A stretch of DNA of 64,000 bases, taken from the NCBI GenBank assembly GCA_947371955.1, contig CANBRQ010000004.1, positions 1 through 64,000 on the forward strand. Reading direction: 5' to 3'. The first letter of the stretch is position 1. Each line of letters opens with the position of its first letter. The notes below the pieces were generated by a model. The model was not told the origin of the DNA and searched no databases. It saw only the letters and a list, made by a program, of their open reading frames with translations. This document shows, one piece after another, positions 48,300-57,991 of this stretch. The stretch is from Paracoccaceae bacterium. Lineage in GTDB: Bacteria > Pseudomonadota > Alphaproteobacteria > Rhodobacterales > Rhodobacteraceae. The position numbers and the translations under genes are program-made.

Positions 48300-50297
48300 T
48301 CAGTGCGCCACCCTTGGCCGTCCTGATGCCGTGACGGTCACGGTTGCCTCGATGAACATCGGGCGGCCTTCGACGTTGGCCTCGCGAATATCACGGGTGG
48401 CGGTGACGTGCAGATCCTCTGCCCCGGCTTGGCGGGCGCGGGTGCCAGCCTCATGCCGCAGGGCGGTTTCCAGCGCGGCAAGGGCTTCGTCACGGTCGTT
48501 GAAGGTCTGCAGCCCCTCGGGCAGATGGGCGGTGAAGCGGCCCTCGCCGGGGCTGGAGACGAGGCCAGAGGCGCGCTGGCTGATTTGGCCGACCACCGCA
48601 CCGATGGCATTGGCGACACCGGCATGTTCGGGCAGGATCATCTCGCAGCCGAGACGCTCGCCCACGGCACCATAGTAGCTGGGGGCCGATGCGCCAAGGC
48701 CAATGACGGGGACGCCAAGCCGCAGCGTCACTTCCACCACACCGCGATAGCGGCTGAGGCCGGCCGTCGTCAGCGCATGACGGGCGAGCGTTTCGGAGGG
48801 TTCGTCAAACCCGCCGTCCTCGTCAAAGGCGGCCTCCAGCAGGCAGGCCACCGTCTGCGTGGTCAGTTGGTCGACAATCGCCTGAGCCAATGTGGCACCA
48901 TCGGGCGCGATCCGGTCGCCCGAGCCGTTGCGGCGTTTGGCCAGCAGTTTCAGCGCCTTGTCCGATGCCGTGCCATCCCAGGCCTCCAACCGCCCCAAGA
49001 CGTGGCTCGCGTCCGAGGGGGTGACACCGGAAATCATCACCAGCCCGCGCGCCACCAGCCGCTCCATCGCGGCCACCTCAAGGCGAGAGGAGAGGGCTTG
49101 GGCAAGAGGCATAGCGTCTTTGACCCTCGCCAGAACGGTCGCCTCTCGCGGGGTCAGGCCGCCGGTCTGGCCGTGCATCGGGATGACGAAGCGGCCGTCG
49201 AACTCGCCAGCGGTGTCGGAGGACAGCCAGCGGTCCAGGGCGGCGTGGACCATGGGGCCGTGATCCACGGCCAGCAGCGACACTGGGATCAGGCGGCGGG
49301 GGCCGAGGCGGAGGCCGCCGGTTAAGCCGGAGGTCACCAGATGCACCTCGGAATCGCCGCCAAGACCCGAGGTGCGCATCGCCACGGCTTCCACCATGGT
49401 GCGCAAGCCGCCGACGCGGGCGCCTTCGGGGTCAATCTCGGGCAATCCGTTCCGCAGCAGGGCCACGTCGGTTGTGGTGCCGCCAATGTCGCTGACCAAA
49501 GCGTCAGATGCCCCAGTCAGCCAGCGCGCGCCGACGATGGAGGCGGCGGGGCCAGAGAGGATCGTCTCGATCGGCCGTTCGCGCACCATGGCGGCAGAGA
49601 TGAGGGCACCGTCGCCGCGCACCACCATCAGGGGGGCGGTGATGCCCACGGCCTGCAGGTGGCGTTCACAGGCGGCAACCAGACGGTCGATCATGCCGAT
49701 CAGGCGGGCGTTCAGCACTGCGGTCAGGGCGCGCTTGGGGCCGTTCAGCTTGGCCGACAGTTCATGGCTGCAGGTCACCGGGCGGCCCGATAGACGACGG
49801 ATCAGGTCGCGGGCGGCAATCTCATGCGCGGGGTTGCGGGTGGCAAAACGGGCGGCGACGGCAAAGCCCATGACATCGCCCGACAGGTCCAGCACAGCGC
49901 GTTCCAGCACCGCCATGTCGAGAGGTGCCGCCTCGCCACCGGCATGGTTGTGGCCACCGGACAGGCGCACCACGGGGTCGCCCTTCAAGGCCTCGATCAA
50001 GCCGCCGCGTTCAAGGTCATCGGCGTCAAAGCCTATGAAGATCAGCGCGACGCGGCCGCCCTGCCCTTCGACCAGCGCATTGGTGGCCAAGGTGGTTGAC
50101 AGCGAGACCATGGCGATCTGCGACGGCGCCACGCCTGCCCCCGCCAGCGCCGCGTCCACCGCCCGCCCGATGCCCAAGGCCAGATCGGCCCGCGTGGTCA
50201 GCGATTTCGCCTTGCCGATCACGGCATCCGCCGCCTCGTCAAGGATCACCGCATCGGTGTAGGTGCCGCCGGTATCGACGCCCAGAAGATAGGCCAT
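48300..50297 (-). CDS. Hydantoinase/oxoprolinase family protein
   Basis: MAYLLGVDTGGTYTDAVILDE, SLSTTLATNALVEGQGGRVALIFIGFD, VSDIGGTTTDVALLRNG. Start set at 50297. Confidence 0.9.
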   Translation of the reverse strand: MAYLLGVDTGGTYTDAVILDEAADAVIGKAKSLTTRADLALGIGRAVDAALAGAGVAPSQIAMVSLSTTLATNALVEGQGGRVALIFIGFDADDLERGGLIEALKGDPVVRLSGGHNHAGGEAAPLDMAVLERAVLDLSGDVMGFAVAARFATRNPAHEIAARDLIRRLSGRPVTCSHELSAKLNGPKRALTAVLNARLIGMIDRLVAACERHLQAVGITAPLMVVRGDGALISAAMVRERPIETILSGPAASIVGARWLTGASDALVSDIGGTTTDVALLRNGLPEIDPEGARVGGLRTMVEAVAMRTSGLGGDSEVHLVTSGLTGGLRLGPRRLIPVSLLAVDHGPMVHAALDRWLSSDTAGEFDGRFVIPMHGQTGGLTPREATVLARVKDAMPLAQALSSRLEVAAMERLVARGLVMISGVTPSDASHVLGRLEAWDGTASDKALKLLAKRRNGSGDRIAPDGATLAQAIVDQLTTQTVACLLEAAFDEDGGFDEPSETLARHALTTAGLSRYRGVVEVTLRLGVPVIGLGASAPSYYGAVGERLGCEMILPEHAGVANAIGAVVGQISQRASGLVSSPGEGRFTAHLPEGLQTFNDRDEALAALETALRHEAGTRARQAGAEDLHVTATRDIREANVEGRPMFIEATVTVTASGRPRVAH

Positions 50298-50389
50298 TCG
50301 CGCATTCCAGTCTTTTGTTCGGGGTCTAGATAAGGCGAAGCGCGCCAAGGTACAGGTCCAGCCGCGACGCAACAGGTCGCGGAGCGGCA

Positions 50390-51331
50390 TTACCTTGGGG
50401 CGGCAGCCCGGCGCAAACGGTCATTGATGGCGCGGCCAAGGCCGGTTTCGGGGATAGGCGCTACGGCAATCGGGCGGCCTTGCGCCAGACTGTCCGCCTC
50501 GCGCAGCAGGTGAAACAGGTTGGCCGCAGCCTCCACCAGATCACCTGAGGGCGAAAGGGACAGGTCAGCCTCTCCCGGACCAAAGCCCAGACGCACCTCG
50601 CCCGCGCGGCGGTCTGACGCCTCCAGCCGGACAGGAGACGCAGGCGCGTAATGGCTGGCCAGTTGGCCGGGCGCATTGGGGCGCGGGCCGTGGCCGCCAA
50701 GGGCCAGCGGGCCGGTCAGCGCCTCGATCTCTTCAGCCGCCACGCCACCGGGGCGGAGGAGTTCTGTCGCCTCAAAAAGGCCGAGGATCGTTGACTCCAC
50801 GCCCACCGCGCAGGCACCACCGTCGATCACGGCGGCGATCCGGCCCGCTAGCCCGTCCATCACATGCGCGGCACGGGTCGGCGAGACCCGGCCCGAGGGA
50901 TTGGCCGAAGGGGCCGCCAAGGGTCCGCCAAAGGTCGCGATCAGGGCGCGGGCCACGGGATGGGCGGGCAGGCGGATAGCGACCGTGGGCAGTTCGGCGG
51001 TGACATAGGGTGAGAGGCCCGCATCCTCCCGCAGGGGCAGGACCAAGGTCAGGGGGCCGGGCCAGAAGCGGGCGGCCAAAGCCTCGGCCCGGTCATCGAA
51101 CACCGCCAGACGGCGCGCCATGTCCATGTCGGACACATGGGCGATCAGCGGGTTGAAGCGGGGTCGGCCCTTGGCCTCATAGATCCGCGCCACGGCAAGG
51201 TCTGACCTTGCATCGCCGCCCAAACCATAGACGGTTTCGGTCGGGAAAGCCACCAGCAGCCCCTGCCTCAACAGGGCGGCCGCCTTCGCGATACCGTCGG
51301 AAGTGGGCGGCAGGATTTCAGTCATGGCCAT
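50390..51331 (-). CDS. L-threonylcarbamoyladenylate synthase (Sua5/YciO/YrdC)
   Basis: LLRQGLLVAFPTETVYGLGGDARSDLAVARIYEAKGRPRFNPLIAHV; GGPLAAPSANPSGRVSPT; C-terminal Sua5 extension PGQLASHYAP. Confidence 0.93.
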   Translation of the reverse strand: MAMTEILPPTSDGIAKAAALLRQGLLVAFPTETVYGLGGDARSDLAVARIYEAKGRPRFNPLIAHVSDMDMARRLAVFDDRAEALAARFWPGPLTLVLPLREDAGLSPYVTAELPTVAIRLPAHPVARALIATFGGPLAAPSANPSGRVSPTRAAHVMDGLAGRIAAVIDGGACAVGVESTILGLFEATELLRPGGVAAEEIEALTGPLALGGHGPRPNAPGQLASHYAPASPVRLEASDRRAGEVRLGFGPGEADLSLSPSGDLVEAAANLFHLLREADSLAQGRPIAVAPIPETGLGRAINDRLRRAAAPR

Positions 51332-51441
51332 TATGACGCAGCGTCTTTCTTGCTGGAAACCGGGATAGGGATAGGCGTAGATCGGCGCAGCCTTACCCCG
51401 CGCCGCCCCCCTTGTGAAGCAGCCCTTCGGATGGAGCCCTG

Positions 51442-53130
51442 ATGCCCTACCAAGCCCCCCTGTCGGACTACCGCCTGCTTCTGCCTCTGCTGGGCTTCGA
51501 CAAGGTTACCGCCACGTCCCGCTTCGCCGATGCCACCCCGGACACGGTCGAGGCGATGCTTCTGGAAGCCGCCCGCCTGTCTTCTACCGTGCTGGCACCG
51601 CTGAACCGGGCAGGCGATCTGCACCCGGCGCGGCTGGAGAACGGCACGGTCCGCACCTCGCCCGGTTTTGCCGAGGGTTTCCGCGCGATGGCCGAGGGCG
51701 GCTGGATCGGCATGTCAGCCTCGCCCGAGTATGGCGGCATGGGGCTGCCGATCACGCTGGCGAGTTGTGTGAACGAGATGACGGGGTCTGCCTGCTTGGC
51801 GCTGCAACTGAACCCGCTGCTGACCCAAGGCCAGATCGAGGCGCTGGAGCATCACGCCGGCCCCGAGATCCGTGCGCTTTATATTCCCAAGCTGACCTCG
51901 GGCGAGTGGCATGGCACGATGAACCTGACAGAGCCGCAGGCCGGATCGGACGTGGGCGCGCTGCGCAGCACCGCCGTGCCGAACCCGGATGGCAGCTATG
52001 CCGTGACCGGGGAGAAGATCTATATCTCTTGGGCGGACAGTGATTTTTGCGCGAACACCTGCCATCTGGTGCTGGCCCGCATGCCCGATGCAGCACCCGG
52101 CACCAAGGGGATCAGCCTGTTCATGGTGCCGAAGTTCCTGCCCAACCCCGATGGCACCTTGGGGGCGCGCAACAGTCTGAAGGTCGTGCGGCTGGAGCAT
52201 AAGCTGGGCCTGCACGGGTCCCCCACCGCCGTCATGGCCTTCGAAGGCGCTGTGGGCTGGATGATCGGAGAGCCGCACAAGGGCATGGCCGCCATGTTCA
52301 CCATGATGAACAACGCACGGCTGGGCGTCGGCGTGCAGGGCGTGTCGGTGGCGGAAGCGGCGTTTCAGCAGGCCCTGACCTATGCGCAAGACCGCAAGCA
52401 GGGCCGTACGGCCAGTGGAGAGGCTGGCATCATCGGCCACGCCGATGTGCGCCGGATGCTGATGGAGATGAAGGCCGAAACCTTTGCCGCGCGGGCGATT
52501 GCGCTGGCCTGTGCGGTGGCCATCGACATGGGGCGCGCAACCGGCGATGCCGCGTGGCTGGCGCGGGCGGCATTCCTGACGCCGATTGCCAAGGCTTATG
52601 GCACGGATACCGGGCACAACGTCGCGCAACTGGGCATTCAGGTGCATGGCGGCATGGGCTTCATTGAAGACTCAGGGGCGGCGCAATTCGCCCGGGATGT
52701 CCGGGTGACGTCGATCTACGAAGGCACCAACGGCATTCAGGCGCTGGACCTGGTAGGGCGCAAGATGATGGACGACGGGGCTGTGGCGCATGGCCTGCTG
52801 GACGAAATGGCCGGCACGGCCGAGCTGGCGGAATCCGACCTTGCGGAACCCCTGCGGCAGGCGGTAGCAGGCCTGCGCGCCGCAACCGCGCTCCTGCTGG
52901 CGCAAGGCGCGCAAGACCGGGCGGGGGCTGCCGTCGCCTATCAGCGGGCCTTCGCGCAGGTGCTGGGCGCGCATTTCCATGTGCTGGCCGCGCAGGCCGA
53001 CCCTTTGCGCCTGCCGCTCGCCCGCTTCGCCCTCACCCGCCTGCTGCCGCGCCACGCCGGTTGGGTTGCCGAGGCCAGCGCCGGGGCGTCCGGCCTGTAT
53101 GACCTGACAGCCGAGGCGCTTTCGGCGTGA
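51442..53130 (+). CDS. Acyl-CoA dehydrogenase (DmdC-like long form)
   Basis: [97 protein letters not shown] (approximate reading). Confidence 0.9.
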   Translation: [562 protein letters not shown]

Positions 53131-54152
53131 CCGAAGCCTTGCAGCATCCCTTCCCCGACGCTCCGGGCGAATTCGCCGCCGTGAAGGTCGCCCCCGGCAT
53201 CCTTTGGCTGCGTTTGCCGCTGCCGATGGCGCTGGATCATGTCAATGTCTATGCACTGGACGATGGCGACGGCTGGACCATCGTCGACACCGGCATGTCC
53301 TCCAAACGCACCAAGGCAATCTGGCAGGGGCTGATGACCGTGCCGTTGGCGGGCAAGCCTGTCACAAGGCTGATCGTCACCCACCACCATCCCGATCATG
53401 TGGGCCTTGCCGGCTGGTTTCAGGGTCAGGGCGTGGAGCTTTTGATCCCGCGCACCGCGTGGCTTTACGCCCGCATGCTGACGCTGGACGAACAGCGCGA
53501 GCACGTCCCGGAGTCCCTGCTGTTCCAGACCCGTGCCGGCATCGACCCCGATGACATCACCGCCCGAGAGCGTCCGTTCAACTTCTGCGACGTGGTGGCG
53601 CCCATGCCCTTGGGCTTCACGCGCCTGAACGAAGGCCAGACCCTGACCGCCGGGGGCCGTCGCTGGGCGGTGCATCTGGGTCAGGGCCACGCGCCCGACC
53701 ACGCCACGCTCTGGAGCCTTGACGACCACGTGATACTTGGTGGCGACCAGTTCCTTGCCACCATCACCCCCAACATCGGCGTCTATGCGACCGAGCCCGA
53801 GGCAGACCCGCTGAGCGAATGGCTGACCTCGTGCCGCCACTTCCGCACGCTGGCCACCCCGGACCAGCTTGTCCTGCCCGGCCACAAGCTGCCCTTCACC
53901 GGCCTGCCGACCCGGCTGGACCAGATCATCGCCTCACACGATTCTGCCCTGACCCGGCTTGAGGCGCAGCTGTCCACCCCCGCCACAGCAGTGCAATGTT
54001 TCCCACCGCTGTTCCGCCGTGCCATTGGCCCCGGCGAATTCGGGCTGGCCTTGGCGGAGACGGTGGCCCACCTCAACTGCCTGTTGCACCAAGGCCGCGT
54101 CCGCCGCCATCTTTCCGGGCAAGGCGCGTGGCTTTGGCAGGCCCTGCCCTGA
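53127..54152 (+). CDS. MBL-fold metallohydrolase
   Basis: IVTHHHPDHVGLAGWF, HLGQGHAPDHATLWS; overlaps upstream stop (translational coupling). Confidence 0.9.
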   Translation: MTEALQHPFPDAPGEFAAVKVAPGILWLRLPLPMALDHVNVYALDDGDGWTIVDTGMSSKRTKAIWQGLMTVPLAGKPVTRLIVTHHHPDHVGLAGWFQGQGVELLIPRTAWLYARMLTLDEQREHVPESLLFQTRAGIDPDDITARERPFNFCDVVAPMPLGFTRLNEGQTLTAGGRRWAVHLGQGHAPDHATLWSLDDHVILGGDQFLATITPNIGVYATEPEADPLSEWLTSCRHFRTLATPDQLVLPGHKLPFTGLPTRLDQIIASHDSALTRLEAQLSTPATAVQCFPPLFRRAIGPGEFGLALAETVAHLNCLLHQGRVRRHLSGQGAWLWQALP

Positions 54153-54275
54153 AGCTGCGATATCGGGGCACTTGCCCTCGTGACAGGCCCGGACTTATCG
54201 GGTAAGGGCTTGGCCAAAGGTCGGCGGCTAAGCCTGCGGACCGTCAACAGATTGGCTTATCAGGAGGCTGGAAAC

Positions 54276-54410
54276 ATGAGCGAACACGTTCCGGGCAGCA
54301 TGGACACCCGTGCACAGGAAAAGACCTTCAACAGCTTTCTGCGCATGGTCACATGGGGCGCCGTGATTGCGGTTCTCGTGCTGATCGTCATGGCATTGGC
54401 CGACGCCTGA
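54276..54410 (+). CDS. aa3-type cytochrome c oxidase subunit IV
   Basis: MSEHVPGSMDTRAQEKTFNSFLRMVTWGAVIAVLVLIVMALADA; SD aggag upstream. Confidence 0.85.
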   Translation: MSEHVPGSMDTRAQEKTFNSFLRMVTWGAVIAVLVLIVMALADA

Positions 54411-54418
54411 CAGCCTAT

Positions 54419-54444
54419 GGCCGCGCCCGTCGCGGCCTTTTTTT
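54419..54444 (+). terminator. Rho-independent terminator
   Basis: ggccgcgcccgtcgcggccttttttt: stem plus T7. Confidence 0.88.
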
Positions 54445-54475
54445 CGATTGAATAGATCAGCGAACAGGTGCCCCG

Positions 54476-55087
54476 ATGTTGAGCCGCCTTCTTGCCTTTC
54501 TGGCCGTGGTGTTTTTGTCGGCCTGCGGGGCAGACCACAAATGGGCCACCGATGCCGAGGTCGCGAATGCCCGCTACGTTCAGGGCCCCCCGGCGTCGAT
54601 CACGCTGATCACCTCGATCAATGGGCGCAGCGGTTCGGGCGCGCATTCTGCCCTGTTGATCAACGGCAGCGAGCGGGTGCTTTATGACCCGGCGGGTTCG
54701 TGGGAACTGTTGGACGGCGGCGCCCCAGAGCGGGCAGACCTGCACTATGGCATGACCCCCGGCGCGCTTGCCAGCTATCTGAAATTCCAGTCAGACGGCG
54801 TGTTCCATGTCGTCCTGCAAACCGTCGAGGTGTCGCAATCCGTGGCCGATGACGCGATTGCCGCGGCCATCGCGCAGGGGTCCACGCCGAAGGCGGCCTG
54901 CAGCAACTCGATCTCGACCATCCTTCACAAGGTGCCGGGGTTTGAAAAGGTCCCCGGTTCGTTCTTCCCCAAGGCCTTGTCGCATGGAATGGCCCAAGTG
55001 CCGGGCGTGCGGGAAGAAACGATGGAAGACATCAGCGGCCGACAAAGCATATCGCTGTTGCGCAGCACCACAGTGGCGACGAACTGA
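54476..55087 (+). CDS. Putative lipoprotein with permuted NlpC/P60-like features
   Basis: MLSRLLAFLAVVFLSACG lipobox; SGAHSALLINGSERVLYDPAGSW; KAACSNSISTILHKV. Confidence 0.55.
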   Translation: MLSRLLAFLAVVFLSACGADHKWATDAEVANARYVQGPPASITLITSINGRSGSGAHSALLINGSERVLYDPAGSWELLDGGAPERADLHYGMTPGALASYLKFQSDGVFHVVLQTVEVSQSVADDAIAAAIAQGSTPKAACSNSISTILHKVPGFEKVPGSFFPKALSHGMAQVPGVREETMEDISGRQSISLLRSTTVATN

Positions 55088-55141
55088 CACCGGCACATTC
55101 CCGGCCTCGATTGACCGGGCTCAGACTGGCATGAGGCAAGC

Positions 55142-55723
55142 TTGCGTATTTTCGGCGTGATTCTTGCAGGCGGAGAGTCGCGTCGGATGGGCGCGGACAA
55201 GGCGCTTGTCCCGCTGGCGGGCCGTCCGATGATTGAGTGGGTGGCCGAACGTTTCGCACCCCAGGTCGAGGTTCTGTCCCTCTCCGCCAACGGCGACTCC
55301 GCCCGCTTCGCTTTCCTTGGCCTGCCGGTGCTGCCGGATGACGCCCGCAAGGGCCCGCTGTCGGGCATTCTGTCCGGTCTGCGCTGGGCGGCCCCGCTGG
55401 GTGCTACCGCGCTTGTTTCGGTCCCCTGCGACGGTCCTTTCCTGCCGCCCGATCTGGTGCCGCGCCTTTGCCTTGCGGCGGAGGGTGGCTTACCCGCCAT
55501 GGCGACCTCGGACGGCGATCTGCATCCGACCTGTGCGATCTGGCCCATATCACTGATCCCGGCGCTGACAGCGTTCCTCGCCTCGGACGCCGTGCCGCGC
55601 CTGCGGGATTTCGCCAATGCCCACGGCGCGCGACAAGCCGCCTTCCCGCACGGCAGCTTCAGCAATGCCAACACGCCGGAAGACCTGTCGCGGCTGCAAG
55701 CGCGTCTGGGGGGCGCGGGATGA
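55142..55723 (+). CDS. mobA: Molybdenum cofactor guanylyltransferase
   Basis: TTG start; MRIFGVILAGGESRRMGADKALVPLAGRPMIEWV...VPCDGPFLPPDL. Confidence 0.9.
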   Translation: MRIFGVILAGGESRRMGADKALVPLAGRPMIEWVAERFAPQVEVLSLSANGDSARFAFLGLPVLPDDARKGPLSGILSGLRWAAPLGATALVSVPCDGPFLPPDLVPRLCLAAEGGLPAMATSDGDLHPTCAIWPISLIPALTAFLASDAVPRLRDFANAHGARQAAFPHGSFSNANTPEDLSRLQARLGGAG

Positions 55724-56580
55724 GCAGCTTTGACCTTGTCGCCGTCGTCGACTGGTCGGCCTCTGCCGCCCCGCCCCGACAGCGTCCGCAGGCGGATGCG
55801 ATCTGGCTCGGGCTGGCCTCGGCCTCTGGAGTTGCGACCAGCTACCACCCTTCCCGGCACGCTGCAGAGGCTGCGATCAAGGCCTTGATCCTTCAGGCGC
55901 AGCAGGCGGGCGAAAGCTTGCTGGTCGGCTTTGACTTCCCCTTCGGCTACCCGGAAGGCTTCGCAACCCGCCTGACCGGCAAATCCGGCGCGGCGGCCGT
56001 CTGGCACTGGCTGTCCGAGGCCATCGAAGACGGGCCGGACAACCGAAACAACCGCTTCGCCGTGGCCGATGCAATCAACCAGCGCTTTGGCGGCCAGGGT
56101 CCGTTCTGGGGCAGGCCCGACAGCCAGCCCTTCTCGCATCTGCCCAGCCGCAAGACCATCGACTATCCGGCGCTGGGCCTTGCCGAACGGCGGCTGGTGG
56201 AAAAGCTGGTGCCGCGCGCACAACCGGTCTGGAAGCTTTACACGACCGGCGCTGCGGGTGGGCAAAGCCTGATGGGCCTGCCGATGATCCACCGGCTTTC
56301 CAACCTGCCCGGCACCTCGGTCTGGCCCTTCGCCCCAGCTGCCCCGGTGACGCTGGCCGAGATCTACCCATCGCTCCTCGCCCCTTCCGTCACCGCGGCC
56401 CTGGGACCCGGCGTCATCAAGGACGAGGTGCAGGTCCGCCTTCTGGCGCAATCGCTCTGGCGGTTGGGCCAGGCGGGGCAACTTGGCCCCTTGTTGGCAG
56501 CACCGCCCCCCGAAGCCCGCCAGGACGAGGGCTGGATTCTGGGCGCAGGTGCAGCCGAGACGCTGCGGGCCGCCCTATGA
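55720..56580 (+). CDS. Conserved protein adjacent to mobA (DUF429-like; MobB-position protein)
   Basis: MSSFDLVAVVDWSASAAPPRQRPQADAIWLGLAS...LVGFDFPFGYPEGFA; ATGA overlap with mobA. Confidence 0.6.
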   Translation: MSSFDLVAVVDWSASAAPPRQRPQADAIWLGLASASGVATSYHPSRHAAEAAIKALILQAQQAGESLLVGFDFPFGYPEGFATRLTGKSGAAAVWHWLSEAIEDGPDNRNNRFAVADAINQRFGGQGPFWGRPDSQPFSHLPSRKTIDYPALGLAERRLVEKLVPRAQPVWKLYTTGAAGGQSLMGLPMIHRLSNLPGTSVWPFAPAAPVTLAEIYPSLLAPSVTAALGPGVIKDEVQVRLLAQSLWRLGQAGQLGPLLAAPPPEARQDEGWILGAGAAETLRAAL

Positions 56581-57167
56581 CGGAAGGCTACCGCCTGCAA
56601 CTCGGCCTGCCCGCCAACCTGCGGGCCGAGGCGGCGCGGTTGTACTGGCAGGCTTTCGGCAGCAAGCTTGGCCTTGTCATGGGGCCGGAACCGAAGGCAC
56701 TGGCCTATCTGCATCTGGTCATCCGCGCCGATCACGCCATCATCGCCCTGTCCGACAGCGGGCGACTGCTTGGCCTCGCAGGGTTCAAGACCCCGCAGGG
56801 CAGCTTCGCCGCAGGAAGTCCGGCAGAGATGCGCGCAAGCTACGGCCCCTTCGGCGGTACGTGGCGGGCGCGCCTTTTGGGCTATCTGTCTGACGAGATC
56901 GACAATGAGAACTTTCTGCTCGACGGCCTTTGCGTGGTGGCAGACCAGCGCGGCCACGGAATAGGCTCGGCCCTGATGGGCGCCATCGCCGCCGAGGCGC
57001 GCCTGCGCGGCTATGGCTCGGTCAGGCTGGATGTGATCGACAGCAACAAAAGGGCGCAAGCGCTGTATGACCGCCTGGGCTTCGTCGTGACCAAGCGGGC
57101 CGAGATCGGAATCCTGCGCCACATCTTCGGCTTTCGCGCGGCGGTGACGATGATCCGGCAGGTTTAG
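56577..57167 (+). CDS. GNAT-family N-acetyltransferase
   Basis: [55 protein letters not shown]. Confidence 0.9.
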   Translation: MTEGYRLQLGLPANLRAEAARLYWQAFGSKLGLVMGPEPKALAYLHLVIRADHAIIALSDSGRLLGLAGFKTPQGSFAAGSPAEMRASYGPFGGTWRARLLGYLSDEIDNENFLLDGLCVVADQRGHGIGSALMGAIAAEARLRGYGSVRLDVIDSNKRAQALYDRLGFVVTKRAEIGILRHIFGFRAAVTMIRQV

Positions 57168-57991
57168 CCCACCAAGGCCGCCGCTTGCACCCAATAGTTG
57201 GGATTGGACAAGGACAGCGTCTTCACGGACGCAAAAGCCAAGTCCCAATCTTCGAAAAGTCCAAAGCAGGTCGCACCCGACCCCGACATCCGCGCCAGAA
57301 GACAGCCCTTTTGCCCCGCCAAAGCTGCGATCACCGTGCCGATTTCCGGGGCGAGGCCAAGAGCCGCAGGCTCCATATCGTTGCGGCAAAGGTGCAGATA
57401 GGCGGCCAGTGCGGCGGTATCGTGCAAGCCCTCCGGCTCTGGCAAAGCAGGATTGTCGCGCTTGACCATGGCGCGGAACACATCCGCCGTGCCAAGGCCA
57501 AAACCGGGATTGACCAGCACCAGATAGCCCGGCGGCAGGGCGACGGGCGTGATCTTCTCACCAATCCCCTGCATCCGTGCGGCCACGCCTGACAGGCAGA
57601 CGGGCACATCCGCCCCCAGCGCCAGAACCTCAGCCGCCGACGGGAGATCGCAGCCATAAAGAGCCGCCATTGCCGCCAGCGTCGCCGCCGCATCCGCCGA
57701 CCCGCCCCCGATGCCCGAGGCCACCGGCAGCCGTTTGTTCAAAGTGATCGCCGCCCCGCGCCCCATAAGCGAGGCCGCCCGCAGCACAAGATTGTCCGGT
57801 CCCGCCGAAAGCCCTGCCCCCATCGGGCCGGTCACCGTCAGACCAAGGCTGTCTGCAACCTCCACCCGAACCACGTCGCCGAAATCAGCGAAGGCCACCA
57901 GACTGTCCAGCAGATGATAGCCATCCGCCCGACGTCCGGTCACATGCAGGGCCAGATTGATCTTGGCCCGTGCAATCCGCTCAACCGCCAT
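57164..57991 (-). CDS. ispE: 4-diphosphocytidyl-2-C-methyl-D-erythritol kinase
   Basis: [51 protein letters not shown] (GHMP). Confidence 0.94.
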   Translation of the reverse strand: MAVERIARAKINLALHVTGRRADGYHLLDSLVAFADFGDVVRVEVADSLGLTVTGPMGAGLSAGPDNLVLRAASLMGRGAAITLNKRLPVASGIGGGSADAAATLAAMAALYGCDLPSAAEVLALGADVPVCLSGVAARMQGIGEKITPVALPPGYLVLVNPGFGLGTADVFRAMVKRDNPALPEPEGLHDTAALAAYLHLCRNDMEPAALGLAPEIGTVIAALAGQKGCLLARMSGSGATCFGLFEDWDLAFASVKTLSLSNPNYWVQAAALVG

